Positions 8,424 to 17,977 of a stretch of 64,000 nt of DNA are shown piece after piece. Position 1 is the first letter of the stretch; every line of letters begins with the position of its first letter. The position numbers were made by a program, and so were the translations under genes. The DNA lies in NCBI GenBank assembly GCA_002369315.1, contig DFDW01000030.1, forward strand, positions 122,237 to 186,236. Reading direction: 5' to 3'. The notes under the pieces were generated by a model. That model worked only from the letters and a program-made list of their open reading frames with translations, made no database searches and had not been told where the DNA came from. Source of the stretch: Ruminococcaceae bacterium UBA3818 (GTDB lineage: Bacteria > Bacillota > Clostridia > Oscillospirales > Ruminococcaceae).

Positions 8424-10511
8424 TTATTTGACATGGCGGTAATACAGCCCGCGGGTCATATTTTCCCGCCGTCCGCCCCGTTGATATTCCCTTAAAATGT
8501 CCGCCGCCTGAGCGGAAGATTCGTCGGTAAAATATAATGTGAGAAAATCCAGACCTCTGCACTCCCGCAGCCGGTCGGCCAGATACAGCGGCAGATGATT
8601 GTAAATTTGTGCGCCGCAACTTTTGCCGCCGTCTTTTTTTCCGCCGCAATCCACCACAAAAGGAGCTTTCCGGCGGTCGTACATCCTGCGGAATCCCCTG
8701 CAGCCCCGACAGCTGTTTTCCGCAGCGGCGGGGCAGTTGCGCACCGTCATCAGCGGCAGGCGCCCATAGGCGAAAATGCCCCGGGGAAGAACCGGTGGCA
8801 TGGCAATACAGTCGGACAAAGGCATTTCGATGGACAAAGTCGCCGCCGAAAGACCCATTTCCTTTAAGCGAAGAAGAGACTGCGCATTGGTTACGTTCAG
8901 GCCAAAATCACCGATCACCTGCATCCCCAGCTGCTGCGCCATCAGAATCCCGCCCAGATTGCCGGTCACGACCCGGCGGACGCCTTTGTCGTGGCAAAGG
9001 GTAAGCTGCTGCATGATGGTTTGTTCATCAAACAGCATGGCGGGCAGCTGAGCGACCAGCTTTTCTTCCTGTCCGGTCACAGGGAGCACCGCGAGCTGGT
9101 CCAGGGGAAGGATAATGCGCTGGACTTGATCCCACAAATCCCGGCTCAACTGACCGGGATACTGCAGCCGCACCCAGATCTGCGGTGTCTGAGCGGTATT
9201 GGGCAGGGGGAGAGACTCTTCTTGCGGCAGACAAAAAGGAACCGCGGAAGGCAAGCTCCTTTCTGCCGACAGCTTCTCCACGGCGTCTCTGCGAAGACGG
9301 TTCAGCTCCGATACCGGTATTGCCAGCCCGTGCTCCAGACAAACTTCTGCCTGTTCCAGATGATAGGGGGTTCCACCCAACTTGCCAAGGCTCTGGCGGA
9401 CCATCTCTTCGGTGGTCTCCTTGGAAATCGCCGCTTCCGGGACATTTCCGGTCACCGAAACACAGTTTCCGTCGCCATCGGACAAAGCCAGGAGAACCGG
9501 CTTGCCGGCCCGGCTCTCCAGTTTCGCGCGGATGCCCACCAGGCCGGTCTCCTTGGCATAGAGACGGGAAAGATCTTTTAACAGTGCGGGAGAGGCGGCG
9601 GTCACATCCTCCTTTTGGCGTGTGCCGAACATCTCCGGGCCCAACTTGCCGGTGAAGTATCCATCGGTAAACCCGGAGCGGGAAAAAACGGCCTGCAGGG
9701 TTTCCAAATCTGGCTTTTTGCCGGCGAGAGCCGCGCGCCCTGCGGTCACGGCCGCCGCTACGTATTCCGGGCGCTTCATTCGACCCTCGATTTTAAAAGA
9801 GGTGACCCCGGCCTGCCGTAGCTGGTCAATATGGGAAAACAAGCTCATGTCCTTAAGGGAAAGCCCGCATCGCTGCGGATTTTTTTCGTAAAAAGGCAGC
9901 CGGCAGGGTTGCGCGCACAGGCCCCGGTTGCCGGACCGCTCCCCCGCGACCGCGCTTAAATAGCATTGCCCGGACAGGCACATGCAAAGGGCGCCGTGGA
10001 CAAAGGCTTCGATCTCCATTGTTGTTCCGCGGCAGACCTGCGCGATTTCTTCGGCATTCATCTCCCGGGCCAGCACGGCGCGGGTATATCCGAATTTCTC
10101 CAGAAGCTGCACGCCGGACAGAGTGTGCAGGCTCATCTGGGTGGAAGCGTGGATCGGCATATTAGGCGCGGCCTGCGCAATCAGCCGGGCCAGACCCAGA
10201 TCCTGAACAATCAGGGCGTCCACCCCTGCGTCGCAGGCGGCACGAACGGTTTCCATGGCGGCGGAAAGTTCCCGGTCAAATACCAGCGTGTTGACGGTTA
10301 AGTGGACGGCAGTACCGTGCAGATGGCAGAAAGCGACCGCTTCTTTCAAAGAATCCAAGTCAAAATTTTTGGCGCTTCTTCGGGCATTAAAATTTCCCGC
10401 GCCAAAATAAACCGCGTCGGCGCCGCAAAGCACCGCCGCGGTCAGCTGTTCCGGACCTCCCGCAGGGGCCAGCAACTCGTTTTTTTTATTGTGCCCGGGT
10501 TTGTTTAACAT
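8424..10511 (-). CDS. Peptidase U32 family protein (YdcP/RlhA-like, with DUF3656)
   Basis: The protein has 695 residues. The N-terminal part carries the U32 signature: ELLAPAGG, ADAVYFG, then EAFVHGALCMCLSGQCYLS and GNRGLCAQPCR, whose cysteines bind an iron-sulfur cluster in studied members. The long C-terminal region fits the DUF3656-containing branch that includes E. coli RlhA (YdcP), needed for 23S rRNA cytidine hydroxylation. That function is known for the family, not proven here; a peptidase role is doubtful for this branch. The ATG at 10511 is preceded by AGGAG with 9-base spacing and overlaps the end of zapA by 26 bases, so the two are translationally linked. In-frame codons upstream lie inside zapA and lack a ribosome site. 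Confidence 0.88.
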   Translation of the reverse strand: MLNKPGHNKKNELLAPAGGPEQLTAAVLCGADAVYFGAGNFNARRSAKNFDLDSLKEAVAFCHLHGTAVHLTVNTLVFDRELSAAMETVRAACDAGVDALIVQDLGLARLIAQAAPNMPIHASTQMSLHTLSGVQLLEKFGYTRAVLAREMNAEEIAQVCRGTTMEIEAFVHGALCMCLSGQCYLSAVAGERSGNRGLCAQPCRLPFYEKNPQRCGLSLKDMSLFSHIDQLRQAGVTSFKIEGRMKRPEYVAAAVTAGRAALAGKKPDLETLQAVFSRSGFTDGYFTGKLGPEMFGTRQKEDVTAASPALLKDLSRLYAKETGLVGIRAKLESRAGKPVLLALSDGDGNCVSVTGNVPEAAISKETTEEMVRQSLGKLGGTPYHLEQAEVCLEHGLAIPVSELNRLRRDAVEKLSAERSLPSAVPFCLPQEESLPLPNTAQTPQIWVRLQYPGQLSRDLWDQVQRIILPLDQLAVLPVTGQEEKLVAQLPAMLFDEQTIMQQLTLCHDKGVRRVVTGNLGGILMAQQLGMQVIGDFGLNVTNAQSLLRLKEMGLSAATLSIEMPLSDCIAMPPVLPRGIFAYGRLPLMTVRNCPAAAENSCRGCRGFRRMYDRRKAPFVVDCGGKKDGGKSCGAQIYNHLPLYLADRLRECRGLDFLTLYFTDESSAQAADILREYQRGGRRENMTRGLYYRHVK

Positions 10512-10857
10512 CGGCAAGCTCCTGTTTCGTTTGTTCCAGTTCCCGGCGCAGCCGCTCGATTTCCCGTTTGGCTTCGTCGGCTTCAATGCGGTATTTGGCC
10601 GCATCCTCCAGATATCCGGTCAGCTGGCTGCGCATATGATCGGTATTTTCTTCTGCCTTGTGGTAGTTGTCCATATAGTTCAGCAGGCACAAAATCAGCG
10701 CGTCGGTCACCGAAAGGGACTTGTTCTGGGCCAGCATATCGGAAATCTGCGCGTTCAGCTGTGCGCCGAGTTCTTTGACATACGCTTCCGGCTCGCTGCT
10801 GGCAATATAATATTTCGCGCCGCAAACTTCAATTTTTACCCGACTGGTTGGATTCAT
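10486..10857 (-). CDS. zapA: Cell division protein ZapA
   Basis: A 123-residue protein with the ZapA plan: an N-terminal beta-strand head (RVKIEVCGAKYYIAS), then a helix (YVKELGAQLNAQISDM), a conserved segment ending NYMDNYHKAEE, and a C-terminal coiled coil (about residues 75-120, rich in Glu/Lys/Arg). ZapA binds FtsZ and bundles its filaments at the division ring. The ATG at 10857 has AAGGCGGAA upstream; a longer reading from 10917 lacks one. It is the first gene of a four-gene leftward operon. Confidence 0.85.
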   Translation of the reverse strand: MNPTSRVKIEVCGAKYYIASSEPEAYVKELGAQLNAQISDMLAQNKSLSVTDALILCLLNYMDNYHKAEENTDHMRSQLTGYLEDAAKYRIEADEAKREIERLRRELEQTKQELADVKQTRAQ

Positions 10858-11194
10858 GGGTATTCCGCCTTTCTGCGGGAAGAAAGCCCCGCGGACTTTA
10901 TTTAAACGCCCATTCAAAAAGAGCGCGGCATATAGATATTCATATTATAATACTTTTTGTACGGTTCGAAAAGGGGGATAAACCAAAAACATGTCAAGGC
11001 GTTCGGCGAAAAATCGGATTTTCCCTGTGGCTTTGCCGAAAGGGCCGGGCTGCAGGAATAAAAAACGGCTTTTCCAGGCAATCTCTTCCTGAAAAAACAA
11101 AATCGGAGGCTTCTTTGTTGCGTTTTTTAAATTGGCCCGGTATAATAAAAAAGAATCTGAAAACAACTGTCCACGACCTGAAAGGGGAGTTTTT
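10858..11194. other. Divergent intergenic region zapA / glgP
   Basis: 337 bases without a gene. The right side carries the glgP promoter. On the left, a minus-strand TATAAT (10944-10949) has only a poor -35 (TTTTCG) 17 bases away and is the best candidate for the zapA operon. I see no convincing RNA element in the remaining 170 bases. Confidence 0.5.
11118..11146 (+). promoter_or_regulatory. Sigma-A promoter of the glgP operon
   Basis: TTGCGT, 17-base spacer, perfect TATAAT. Confidence 0.7.
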
Positions 11195-13594
11195 ATGGAT
11201 CGCTTTTCCAAAGCGGAATTGAAAGCCGAAATCGAAAAAAATTTGATGCTGCTGTTTTCGGTAGAGCCGGAGCAGGCGTCGGATGACCAGTTTTACAAAG
11301 CCACTTCTTTGATGGTGCGCAATATTCTGACGGAGAAGCAAAAGAATTTTTCCGCCTACAATCATTCCAACGGCCACAAAGAGGTCTACTATCTTTCCAT
11401 GGAATTTCTCATGGGCCGTTCGTTAAAAAACAGCCTGTACAATCTGGAGATTGTGGGGCTGGTCGGCGCCGCTCTGGAGGAAATGGGCGTCAAACTGGAA
11501 AATCTGTACGAATACGAACCAGACCCGGGTTTGGGCAATGGCGGCCTTGGCCGGCTTGCCGCCTGTTATCTGGACGGCCTGGCCTCTCAGGACTATAATG
11601 CCACCGGCTACTGTATTTTGTATGAGTACGGCATTTTCAAGCAAAAGATTATCGACGGCTGGCAGACAGAGCTGCCCGATTATTGGCTGCCCGGCGGCGA
11701 GATTTGGCTGGTTCCCAATCCCGATCAGGCCATCGACGTCCATTTTGGCGGCGAAGTGGAGGAGTTTTGGGATTACGGCTACCACCATATCAACTACAAA
11801 AATTACAATACGGTCAAAGCGGTTCCCTATGATATGCCGGTTTCCGGTTATCAAAGCGAGGGAGTCAGCAATTTAAGGCTGTGGAAAGCGGTTTCTGCCG
11901 GTATCGATATGGATTCTTTCAACCGGGGAGACTATTTATCGGCTCTGCGCCAGAACTCTATGACCGAGGTCATCAGCAAAGTGCTTTACCCCAACGACAG
12001 CCATATGGAGGGCAAGCTGCTGCGCCTGCGCCAGCAGTATTTCCTGGTGGCTGCCTCGGTGGGAGATATCGTCAACCGCCATATGTCCACCTACGGAACG
12101 TTGGACAACCTGGCGGATAAAATCGCCATCCATATTAACGATACCCATCCCACGCTGGCCATCCCGGAACTGATGCGCATCCTGCTGGATGAGTGCGGCT
12201 ATACCTGGGAGAGGGCCTGGGAGCTGACCCAGGGCGTATTTGCCTATACGAACCACACTGTCATGTCCGAAGCGCTGGAGGTGTGGAACGAAGATCTGTT
12301 TAAAAACCTGCTGCCCCGTATCCATCAGATTATCTGCGAGATCAACCGCCGTTTCTGCCTGGAACTGGAGCAGAAGTACCATCAGCCGCCCTATGCGGTA
12401 TCCACCATGTCCATTGTCCAGAACCGAAGCATCAAAATGGCAAACCTGTGCGTGGTTGGTTCTCACAGCGTGAACGGTGTTTCCAGGCTCCATTCGCAGA
12501 TTATCAAGGACGATTTGTTCCACCCGTTCTATCAGGTTTGGCCGGAGAAATTTACCAACGTGACCAACGGAATTGCCTCCCGCCGCTGGCTTTTACAGGC
12601 AAATCCGCGGCTGACGAAATTCATTTCCAGCCGGATCGGCGAAGGTTATCTGAAAGATTTTTCCAAGCTGTCCCGGCTGAAAGCGTTTGCGGATGATCCG
12701 GATTCTTTGAAAGAGCTGGCCCGGGTCAAACGGGAGAATAAAATTTCGTTTGCCAAATTTGTGCAGAAAAAATACGGGATCGAGCTGGACCCCGACTCTA
12801 TTTTTGACGCACAGGTCAAGCGCCTGCATGAATATAAGCGCCAGCACCTGAACGCGCTGCACATCCTGTATCTGATCAAGAAACTGCGGGAAGACCCGAA
12901 TATGGATATGGTTCCCCGCACCTTTATTTTCGGCGCCAAAGCCGCGCCGGGATACTATCTGGCCAAACAGATCATCCGCCTGATTTGCGTGCTGCAAAAA
13001 GAGATTGAAAACGACCCGGTGCTGCGTGAAAAGCTGCGGATCGTCTATCTGGAAGATTACCGTGTCACCTTGTCGGAACTGCTGACGCCTGCCTGCGACG
13101 TATCCGAACAGATTTCCCTGGCGGGAACGGAGGCTTCTGGCACCGGCAACATGAAGCTGATGCTGGGCGGCGCCATTACCCTGGGGACCTACGACGGCGC
13201 CAATGTGGAAATCCATGAGCAGGTCGGCGATGAAAACATCGTGATTTTCGGTATGCGGACAGAAGAAGTGGAAGAGCTGCGCCAGCGTGGCTACGCGCCG
13301 GGTGAGTATTATCAAAATGATCCGCTGATTCGGGATCTGATCGATACGCTGTATGAGGGAATCGGCGGCAACAAATTCCCGGAGGTGGCCGATTCCTTGA
13401 AAAACATCGACCCGTACATGGTGCTGGCTGATTTTCGTGCCTATGTGCAGGCGCAGGAAAAAATTCAGCAGCTGTACCGCCAGCCGGATGTCTGGAACCG
13501 GATGAGCCTGATGAATATCGCAGGTTCCGGTATTTTCTGCGCTGACCGGGCGGTGGAGGAATACGCCGAACGGATCTGGCATTTGACCAAATAA
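11195..13594 (+). CDS. glgP: Glycogen/alpha-glucan phosphorylase
   Basis: A 799-residue GT35 enzyme, normal length for the family. YYLSMEFLMGRSL and EPDPGLGNGGLGRLAACYLD are in the N-terminal half, HLNDTHP-like HINDTHPTLAIPELMR in the middle, and EASGTGNMKLMLGGAITLGT holds the pyridoxal-phosphate Lys654. It releases glucose 1-phosphate from storage glycogen or maltodextrin in the cytoplasm. The ATG at 11195 follows AGGGGAG; the frame opens earlier but without a ribosome site. It heads an operon with dut, DUF4321 and maf (16, 12 and 12 bases apart). No glgA, glgB or glgC lies in the window. Confidence 0.96.
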   Translation: MDRFSKAELKAEIEKNLMLLFSVEPEQASDDQFYKATSLMVRNILTEKQKNFSAYNHSNGHKEVYYLSMEFLMGRSLKNSLYNLEIVGLVGAALEEMGVKLENLYEYEPDPGLGNGGLGRLAACYLDGLASQDYNATGYCILYEYGIFKQKIIDGWQTELPDYWLPGGEIWLVPNPDQAIDVHFGGEVEEFWDYGYHHINYKNYNTVKAVPYDMPVSGYQSEGVSNLRLWKAVSAGIDMDSFNRGDYLSALRQNSMTEVISKVLYPNDSHMEGKLLRLRQQYFLVAASVGDIVNRHMSTYGTLDNLADKIAIHINDTHPTLAIPELMRILLDECGYTWERAWELTQGVFAYTNHTVMSEALEVWNEDLFKNLLPRIHQIICEINRRFCLELEQKYHQPPYAVSTMSIVQNRSIKMANLCVVGSHSVNGVSRLHSQIIKDDLFHPFYQVWPEKFTNVTNGIASRRWLLQANPRLTKFISSRIGEGYLKDFSKLSRLKAFADDPDSLKELARVKRENKISFAKFVQKKYGIELDPDSIFDAQVKRLHEYKRQHLNALHILYLIKKLREDPNMDMVPRTFIFGAKAAPGYYLAKQIIRLICVLQKEIENDPVLREKLRIVYLEDYRVTLSELLTPACDVSEQISLAGTEASGTGNMKLMLGGAITLGTYDGANVEIHEQVGDENIVIFGMRTEEVEELRQRGYAPGEYYQNDPLIRDLIDTLYEGIGGNKFPEVADSLKNIDPYMVLADFRAYVQAQEKIQQLYRQPDVWNRMSLMNIAGSGIFCADRAVEEYAERIWHLTK

Positions 13595-13610
13595 AAGAGG
13601 ATGAATAACA

Positions 13611-14048
13611 ATGACGGTTTTATTTCAAAAGCTGGACCCGTCCGCCCAGCTGCCGCGAAGGGCAACGGCGTCCAGCGCCGGGTATGACCTGTGCGCCTGT
13701 GTTCGCCAGCCGGTAACGGTGGAACCGGGGCAGACGGTATCGATCCCCACCGGACTCGCCATGGCGCTGCCGCAGGGATACGGAGGATTCATTTTTGCCC
13801 GCAGCGGTCTTGGCATCCGTCACGGCATCGTCCCCGGCAACTGTGTGGGCGTGATCGATGCCGACTATCGGGGCGAGGTGCTGGTAGGGCTTCATAACCA
13901 CTCGGATGCGCCTTATACGATTCAGCCTGGGGATAGGATCGCCCAGCTGGTGGTGCTGGCCGCCCCGGCGTGGGAGGCGCAGGAGGTTCGCTCTCTGGAC
14001 GATACCGACCGGGGTGCCGGCGGGCTCGGCTCCACCGGCAGCCGATAG
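13611..14048 (+). CDS. dut: dUTP diphosphatase
   Basis: A 145-residue trimeric-type dUTPase with all five motifs in order: AGYDL, ARSGLG, GVIDADYRGE, GDRIAQLVV, and the C-terminal arm RGAGGLGSTG. It hydrolyses dUTP to dUMP and PPi, keeping uracil out of DNA and feeding dTMP synthesis. RBS AGAGGATG precedes the ATG. Second gene of the glgP transcript. Confidence 0.96.
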   Translation: MTVLFQKLDPSAQLPRRATASSAGYDLCACVRQPVTVEPGQTVSIPTGLAMALPQGYGGFIFARSGLGIRHGIVPGNCVGVIDADYRGEVLVGLHNHSDAPYTIQPGDRIAQLVVLAAPAWEAQEVRSLDDTDRGAGGLGSTGSR

Positions 14049-14060
14049 GAGGGAAACGCT

Positions 14061-14330
14061 TTGCGGATGAAGAAGAATCTGATTCTTATATTTTTGCTCT
14101 TGGCCGGCGTGATGTTTGGCTCTTTGCTGGCAGCCGCTACCCGGGGCGTCTCGTGGCTTGGTTGGTTGTCTTACGGGCAGACGGTGGGAATCGCTGTCGA
14201 CAATCCGATGATTTTGGATCTTGCGGTGATCCAGGTTGCGTTCGGCTTTGAACTGGGGGTCAATATCGCCCAGATCATCTGCGTGCTCATTGCCATTTTG
14301 GCCTATAAAGGCGTAGCGTCGCGGCTGTAA
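14061..14330 (+). CDS. DUF4321 small membrane protein
   Basis: An 89-residue protein with two hydrophobic segments (about residues 6-27 and 66-84), flanking a region with GWLSYGQTVGI. The pattern and its position directly before maf match DUF4321 proteins of Clostridia. Function is unknown. TTG at 14061 is the better start because AGGAGGG lies seven bases upstream; the next ATG is 13 bases away. Confidence 0.72.
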   Translation: MRMKKNLILIFLLLAGVMFGSLLAAATRGVSWLGWLSYGQTVGIAVDNPMILDLAVIQVAFGFELGVNIAQIICVLIAILAYKGVASRL

Positions 14331-14342
14331 GGAGGCGGTTGC

Positions 14343-14927
14343 ATGAGATTGATCCTAGCTTCCCAGTCCCCCCGCCGAAAGGAACTTCTGGGACAGATCA
14401 CCGGGAATTTTTCAGTCGAAGTTTCCCGGATAGAGGAGCGGCGGGACCCGGCCTGGACGGCGGAGGAGCTGCCCAGACAGCTGGCGCTGCAAAAGGCGCT
14501 GGATGTATCAAGCCGCAGCGCGTCGGATTTGGTCATCGGCGCGGATACCATTGTGTCGTTGGACGGTGTGGTGCTGGGCAAACCCCGGGACGAAGCGCAC
14601 GCGGCGGATATGCTGCGGATGTTATCCAGCCGCACTCACCGGGTCTATACCGGCGTGGCATTCTGCCGGGATAAAAAAGAGCTGTCCTCTTTCGTCCAGT
14701 GCACCGAAGTGGATTTTTACCCGCTGACCGAGGAGCAGATCCGGCGGTACCTAAAAACCGGAGAACCTTTTGATAAAGCAGGCGCGTACGGCATCCAGGG
14801 AAAGGGAAGCCTGTTTGTAAAGGAAATCCGCGGGGACTATTTCAACGTAGTGGGTTTTCCGGTGGCCCGGGTGGCCCGGGAACTGGAATCGCTTTCCTGC
14901 GCGGATGGATTTTCCGCGTGGATATAA
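14343..14927 (+). CDS. maf: Maf family nucleotide pyrophosphatase
   Basis: A 194-residue protein opening with LILASQSPRRKELL, the Maf substrate loop, then IGADTIVSLDG and GKPRDEAHAADML, then FDKAGAYGIQGKG. Maf/YhdE enzymes hydrolyse non-canonical or pyrimidine nucleoside triphosphates (dTTP, UTP) and affect septum formation. It sits beside dut, so the operon holds two nucleotide-pool cleaning enzymes. The ATG has GGAGGCGG upstream. The usual downstream mreBCD genes of Firmicutes are absent here. Confidence 0.92.
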   Translation: MRLILASQSPRRKELLGQITGNFSVEVSRIEERRDPAWTAEELPRQLALQKALDVSSRSASDLVIGADTIVSLDGVVLGKPRDEAHAADMLRMLSSRTHRVYTGVAFCRDKKELSSFVQCTEVDFYPLTEEQIRRYLKTGEPFDKAGAYGIQGKGSLFVKEIRGDYFNVVGFPVARVARELESLSCADGFSAWI

Positions 14928-14975
14928 AACGTCTTTTCCGCAAAAATACCGCGCAGCATGCGCGGGATACAAAAA

Positions 14976-15019
14976 AAGCGTCCCATCCGGCATAAGTCCG
15001 AAAAGGGCGCTTCTTTTTT
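14976..15019 (+). terminator. Terminator of the glgP-dut-maf operon
   Basis: AAGCG-CCC pairs with GGG-CGCTT around a long loop, followed by a T-rich tract. A smaller perfect hairpin (CCGCGCA, loop GCA) lies just upstream at 14949-14965. Confidence 0.55.
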
Positions 15020-15182
15020 GCTGAAAATTCCAAAGAAAAAAGAATGAAGAAAACAGCCTCAAAAAATCTGAAAAGGATAAATTTTTTTCTTTTTCTGCCC
15101 TTACTATACCACAAAATGGGAAATTTTTCAAGTCTTGTACTTTTCTCCCAAAAGAGGTAAGGAATAAATAGGAGGTGTTTTC

Positions 15183-16103
15183 ATGGAGCAAAAAAGCATG
15201 ACAGCGCTGGTCAGCGCATTTGCAAGAGCGTATCATTCTCAAAACAATACGGTCACGATTTTTAACGACAGCTTGGCAAGACAGCTGCTGGGCGAAGAGC
15301 AATACGCCGGGATTGCAAAAAGCATGGAAGAGGGGATCTCATTTTTTAACCCCTCGTTTACCGGAACGAAAGAAGAGGCTCTGAGGTGGATTGTGGATTC
15401 CCAGCTGTCTCCCAGTCCTCTGGGCAGAGCAGCTTTTGCCGAAAAGTCGCTGGAATGCGCCGTCTTTCTCGGCGCGCGGCAATATCTGATTTTGGGAGCG
15501 GGATATGACACGTTTGCGTACCGGCAGCCGCAGTGGGCAAAATCGCTGCGGATTTTCGAGATCGATCATCCTGCCGCGGCAAAGGACAAAAGAGACCGGT
15601 TGGCGGCGTCCGAAATCTCCGTCCCTGACAATGTCCGCTTTCTCACCGCCGACTTCGCACAGGATGGCTGGCAGACGCCGCTGAAAGCGCATGCGGATTT
15701 TCACGCGGATCAAACCAGCTTCTGCAGCGTGCTTGGCGTTTCCTATTACCTTTCCGAAAATGCGTGGAAAGGCCTGCTTCTGGCGCTTAGAGACCTTTTG
15801 CCCGAAGGGAGCTCTGTTGTGTTCGACTATCCCGACGAAACCAGCCATACGGCGCAGGCGTCCAACCGCTCCCAAAAGCAGGCGGCGCTGGCCGACGGCG
15901 CCAATGAAACCATGACGGCAGGGTATTCCTATGAAAAAATGGAACGGTTGCTTGGCGACTGCGGGTTTTTGATTTACGAGCATCTTACGCCGGAGGAAAT
16001 GACCAGGCAGTATTTTTCGGATTACAACCGAGCGAATCCGGACCACACCATGACCGCGTTCGACCATGTCAATTATTGCCTTGCGGTGCGCAAACGGACG
16101 TAA
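15183..16103 (+). CDS. Class I SAM-dependent methyltransferase, LCM/PPM1-like family
   Basis: A 306-residue protein with the SAM-binding strand QYLILGAGYDTFAYR and acidic strand IFEIDHPAA, typical of bacterial proteins related to leucine carboxyl methyltransferase (TIGR00027-type). ADQTSFCSVLGVSYYLSE matches the post-III region of that family. The substrate is unknown; relatives methylate carboxyl or hydroxyl groups of small molecules or polyketides. It has AGGAGGTG before the ATG. It stands alone between two terminators and has no obvious -35/-10 pair, so its promoter remains unidentified. Confidence 0.85.
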   Translation: MEQKSMTALVSAFARAYHSQNNTVTIFNDSLARQLLGEEQYAGIAKSMEEGISFFNPSFTGTKEEALRWIVDSQLSPSPLGRAAFAEKSLECAVFLGARQYLILGAGYDTFAYRQPQWAKSLRIFEIDHPAAAKDKRDRLAASEISVPDNVRFLTADFAQDGWQTPLKAHADFHADQTSFCSVLGVSYYLSENAWKGLLLALRDLLPEGSSVVFDYPDETSHTAQASNRSQKQAALADGANETMTAGYSYEKMERLLGDCGFLIYEHLTPEEMTRQYFSDYNRANPDHTMTAFDHVNYCLAVRKRT

Positions 16104-16145
16104 AAATTGCACTATGCGCAGGGACCTCTTTTGCAGCGCAAAAAA

Positions 16146-16180
16146 AATACGGCGGCAGGCCTTTGGCTTGCCGCCGTATT
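16146..16180. terminator. Bidirectional terminator
   Basis: Long stem AATACGGCGGCAGGCC / GGCTTGCCGCCGTATT with a TTT loop and one wobble. It lies between the methyltransferase (plus) and the beta-CASP gene (minus), with A/T runs on both sides. Confidence 0.85.
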
Positions 16181-16206
16181 TAAAAAAGAGGGAAAATCCT
16201 TTGAAC

Positions 16207-17802
16207 TCAGCGGTCCCATTTGTCGATCAGCGATTTGATCTGATCGGCAAATTTGGCCAAATCCTTGTTGGCGCCGCCCCGGTTGCGTTTGATAACTTCC
16301 AAAAGCTGCTGCCCCATGGCCCACAGCCGCTGGTAGACGGAAGATTCCTTGCCGGAGGACGCTTTTTTCTTTTCGACCCACGGAACGCCCGCCTGTACCA
16401 GCGCGTTGGCCGCCAGGTCGTACACTTCGGTGTAATCCGGCGCATGGGCGGAAAATCCCGCCTGCCGAAGCGTCTCGCCAAACGCCGTTGCGACCGATTC
16501 CTCGCCATGGACCAAAAATACATGCTGAGGTCTGGGGGAATAGGTGTTGATCCAGCGCAGAAGCGCGGTGCGGTCTGCGTGGGAGGATAGGCCGTGCAGC
16601 GAGACAATTTTTGCCCGGACGGCGATTTCTTCCCCGAACAGCTTGACCCGGTCGGCTCCGTCGGTCAGAATACGGCCAAGACTTCCCACCGCCTGAAATC
16701 CGACAAATACAACGGTGGATTCCGGGCGCCAGAGGTTGTGTTTCAGATGATGGCGGATGCGGCCCGCATCGCACATGCCGCTGGCCGAGAGGATCACCTT
16801 GGGAATCGGGTCCTGGTTCAGCAGTTTGGATTCCTCCGTGGTCTGGGTCAGACGCAGGCCGTCGAACGCCAGAATATTAATGCCCTGCTGCGCCAGCGCG
16901 GTGGTCTCGTCGTCGGTGTATCCGCTCAGGTCGCCGCTGAAAATATGGGTGGCTTCCCGCGCCAGAGGGCTGTCGACATAAACAGGGAAATCCGGCACCG
17001 ATTGAACCATTTTTTTCTCTTTTATTTCCCGGATGTAATATAGAAGTTCCTGGGTGCGTCCCACCGCAAAGGCGGGAATCACAACATTTCCGCCCTGACC
17101 CAGGGTGGTGTCGATGATTTTGGCCAGCTCCCCGGTGTACGCATGTTCCGGCTCATGATCCCGGTCGCCGTAGGTGGTCTCCATCACCACATAATCGGCG
17201 GATTTCAAATAGGTGGGGTCCCGGATAATGGGATGGGCAACGTTCCCGATGTCGCCGGAGAAAACGATGGTTTTTTCCACACCTGCTTCCCGCAGCGTAA
17301 GCCGGATCATGGCGGAGCCCAAAAGATGCCCCGCGTCGAAAAATTCGGCGCTTACACCGGGGCAGACCTCAAAAGGCTGGCCGTAATCATATGTCTTTAA
17401 CAGCGCCAGGGCGCTTTCGGCGTCCGGCAGTGTGTACAGCGGCTCTACCAACTCCCGCCCGGCCCGGCGGCCTTTCTGGTTTTCCCAGGCGGCGTCGCTT
17501 TCCTGGATGTGGGCGCTGTCCCGCAGCATGACAGACAAAAGCTGCGCTGTCAGCCGGGTTGTGATGATCGGCCCGGAATATCCTTGCTTGACCAGCAGAG
17601 GAAGGCGGCCGGAGTGGTCGATGTGAGCGTGTGTTACCAGAACATAATCGATGGAACCCGGCGCAAAGGGCAGAATGCTGTTGTCTTTATCCCCCGCGCC
17701 CTGCTGCAGTCCGCAGTCGATAAGGATGCGCTTGCCGCCCACCTCCAGGCAATGGCAGCTGCCGGTAACGGTTTTGTCCGCACCGAAAAAAGAAAGTTTC
17801 AT
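16207..17802 (-). CDS. Beta-CASP metallo-beta-lactamase-fold RNase
   Basis: A 531-residue cytoplasmic protein. The metal site is clear: VTHAHIDHSGRLP (HxHxDH), DAGHLLGSA, and FSGDIG. ASGMCDAGRIRHHLKHNL and the late LHGLSSHADR belong to the beta-CASP insertion and the final His motif seen in CPSF-73/YSH1-like nucleases. Bacterial relatives act on RNA as exo- or endonucleases; the exact target is not known. The last ~70 residues carry a charged, Lys-rich tail that may bind RNA. ATG at 17802, with CAGGAGGC upstream. It is a single gene. Confidence 0.9.
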   Translation of the reverse strand: MKLSFFGADKTVTGSCHCLEVGGKRILIDCGLQQGAGDKDNSILPFAPGSIDYVLVTHAHIDHSGRLPLLVKQGYSGPIITTRLTAQLLSVMLRDSAHIQESDAAWENQKGRRAGRELVEPLYTLPDAESALALLKTYDYGQPFEVCPGVSAEFFDAGHLLGSAMIRLTLREAGVEKTIVFSGDIGNVAHPIIRDPTYLKSADYVVMETTYGDRDHEPEHAYTGELAKIIDTTLGQGGNVVIPAFAVGRTQELLYYIREIKEKKMVQSVPDFPVYVDSPLAREATHIFSGDLSGYTDDETTALAQQGINILAFDGLRLTQTTEESKLLNQDPIPKVILSASGMCDAGRIRHHLKHNLWRPESTVVFVGFQAVGSLGRILTDGADRVKLFGEEIAVRAKIVSLHGLSSHADRTALLRWINTYSPRPQHVFLVHGEESVATAFGETLRQAGFSAHAPDYTEVYDLAANALVQAGVPWVEKKKASSGKESSVYQRLWAMGQQLLEVIKRNRGGANKDLAKFADQIKSLIDKWDR

Positions 17803-17899
17803 GGATTGCCTCCTGATGATATCCTGAAAAACAGATAGAGTGTCGTATGGCGGGAAATGGGGAGCGGACCTATGTGCCGGCCCATTCGCCCTCTCTTAC

Positions 17900-17928
17900 A
17901 GTATAATACAAAACCGGGCGTCTGCCAA
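17900..17928 (-). promoter_or_regulatory. Promoter of the beta-CASP nuclease gene
   Basis: Minus strand TTGGCA, 17-base spacer, TATACT; it gives a leader of about 90 nt. Confidence 0.62.
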
Positions 17929-17977
17929 TTTTCCGGCAAAAAATTTTGTGGAATCAGAGGAAAAGATCGTTTTTTTC

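Noticed and set aside
10918..11117. Possible riboswitch or small RNA before glgP
   Set aside because: No consistent set of paired elements could be drawn, and the glgP promoter lies downstream of the region.
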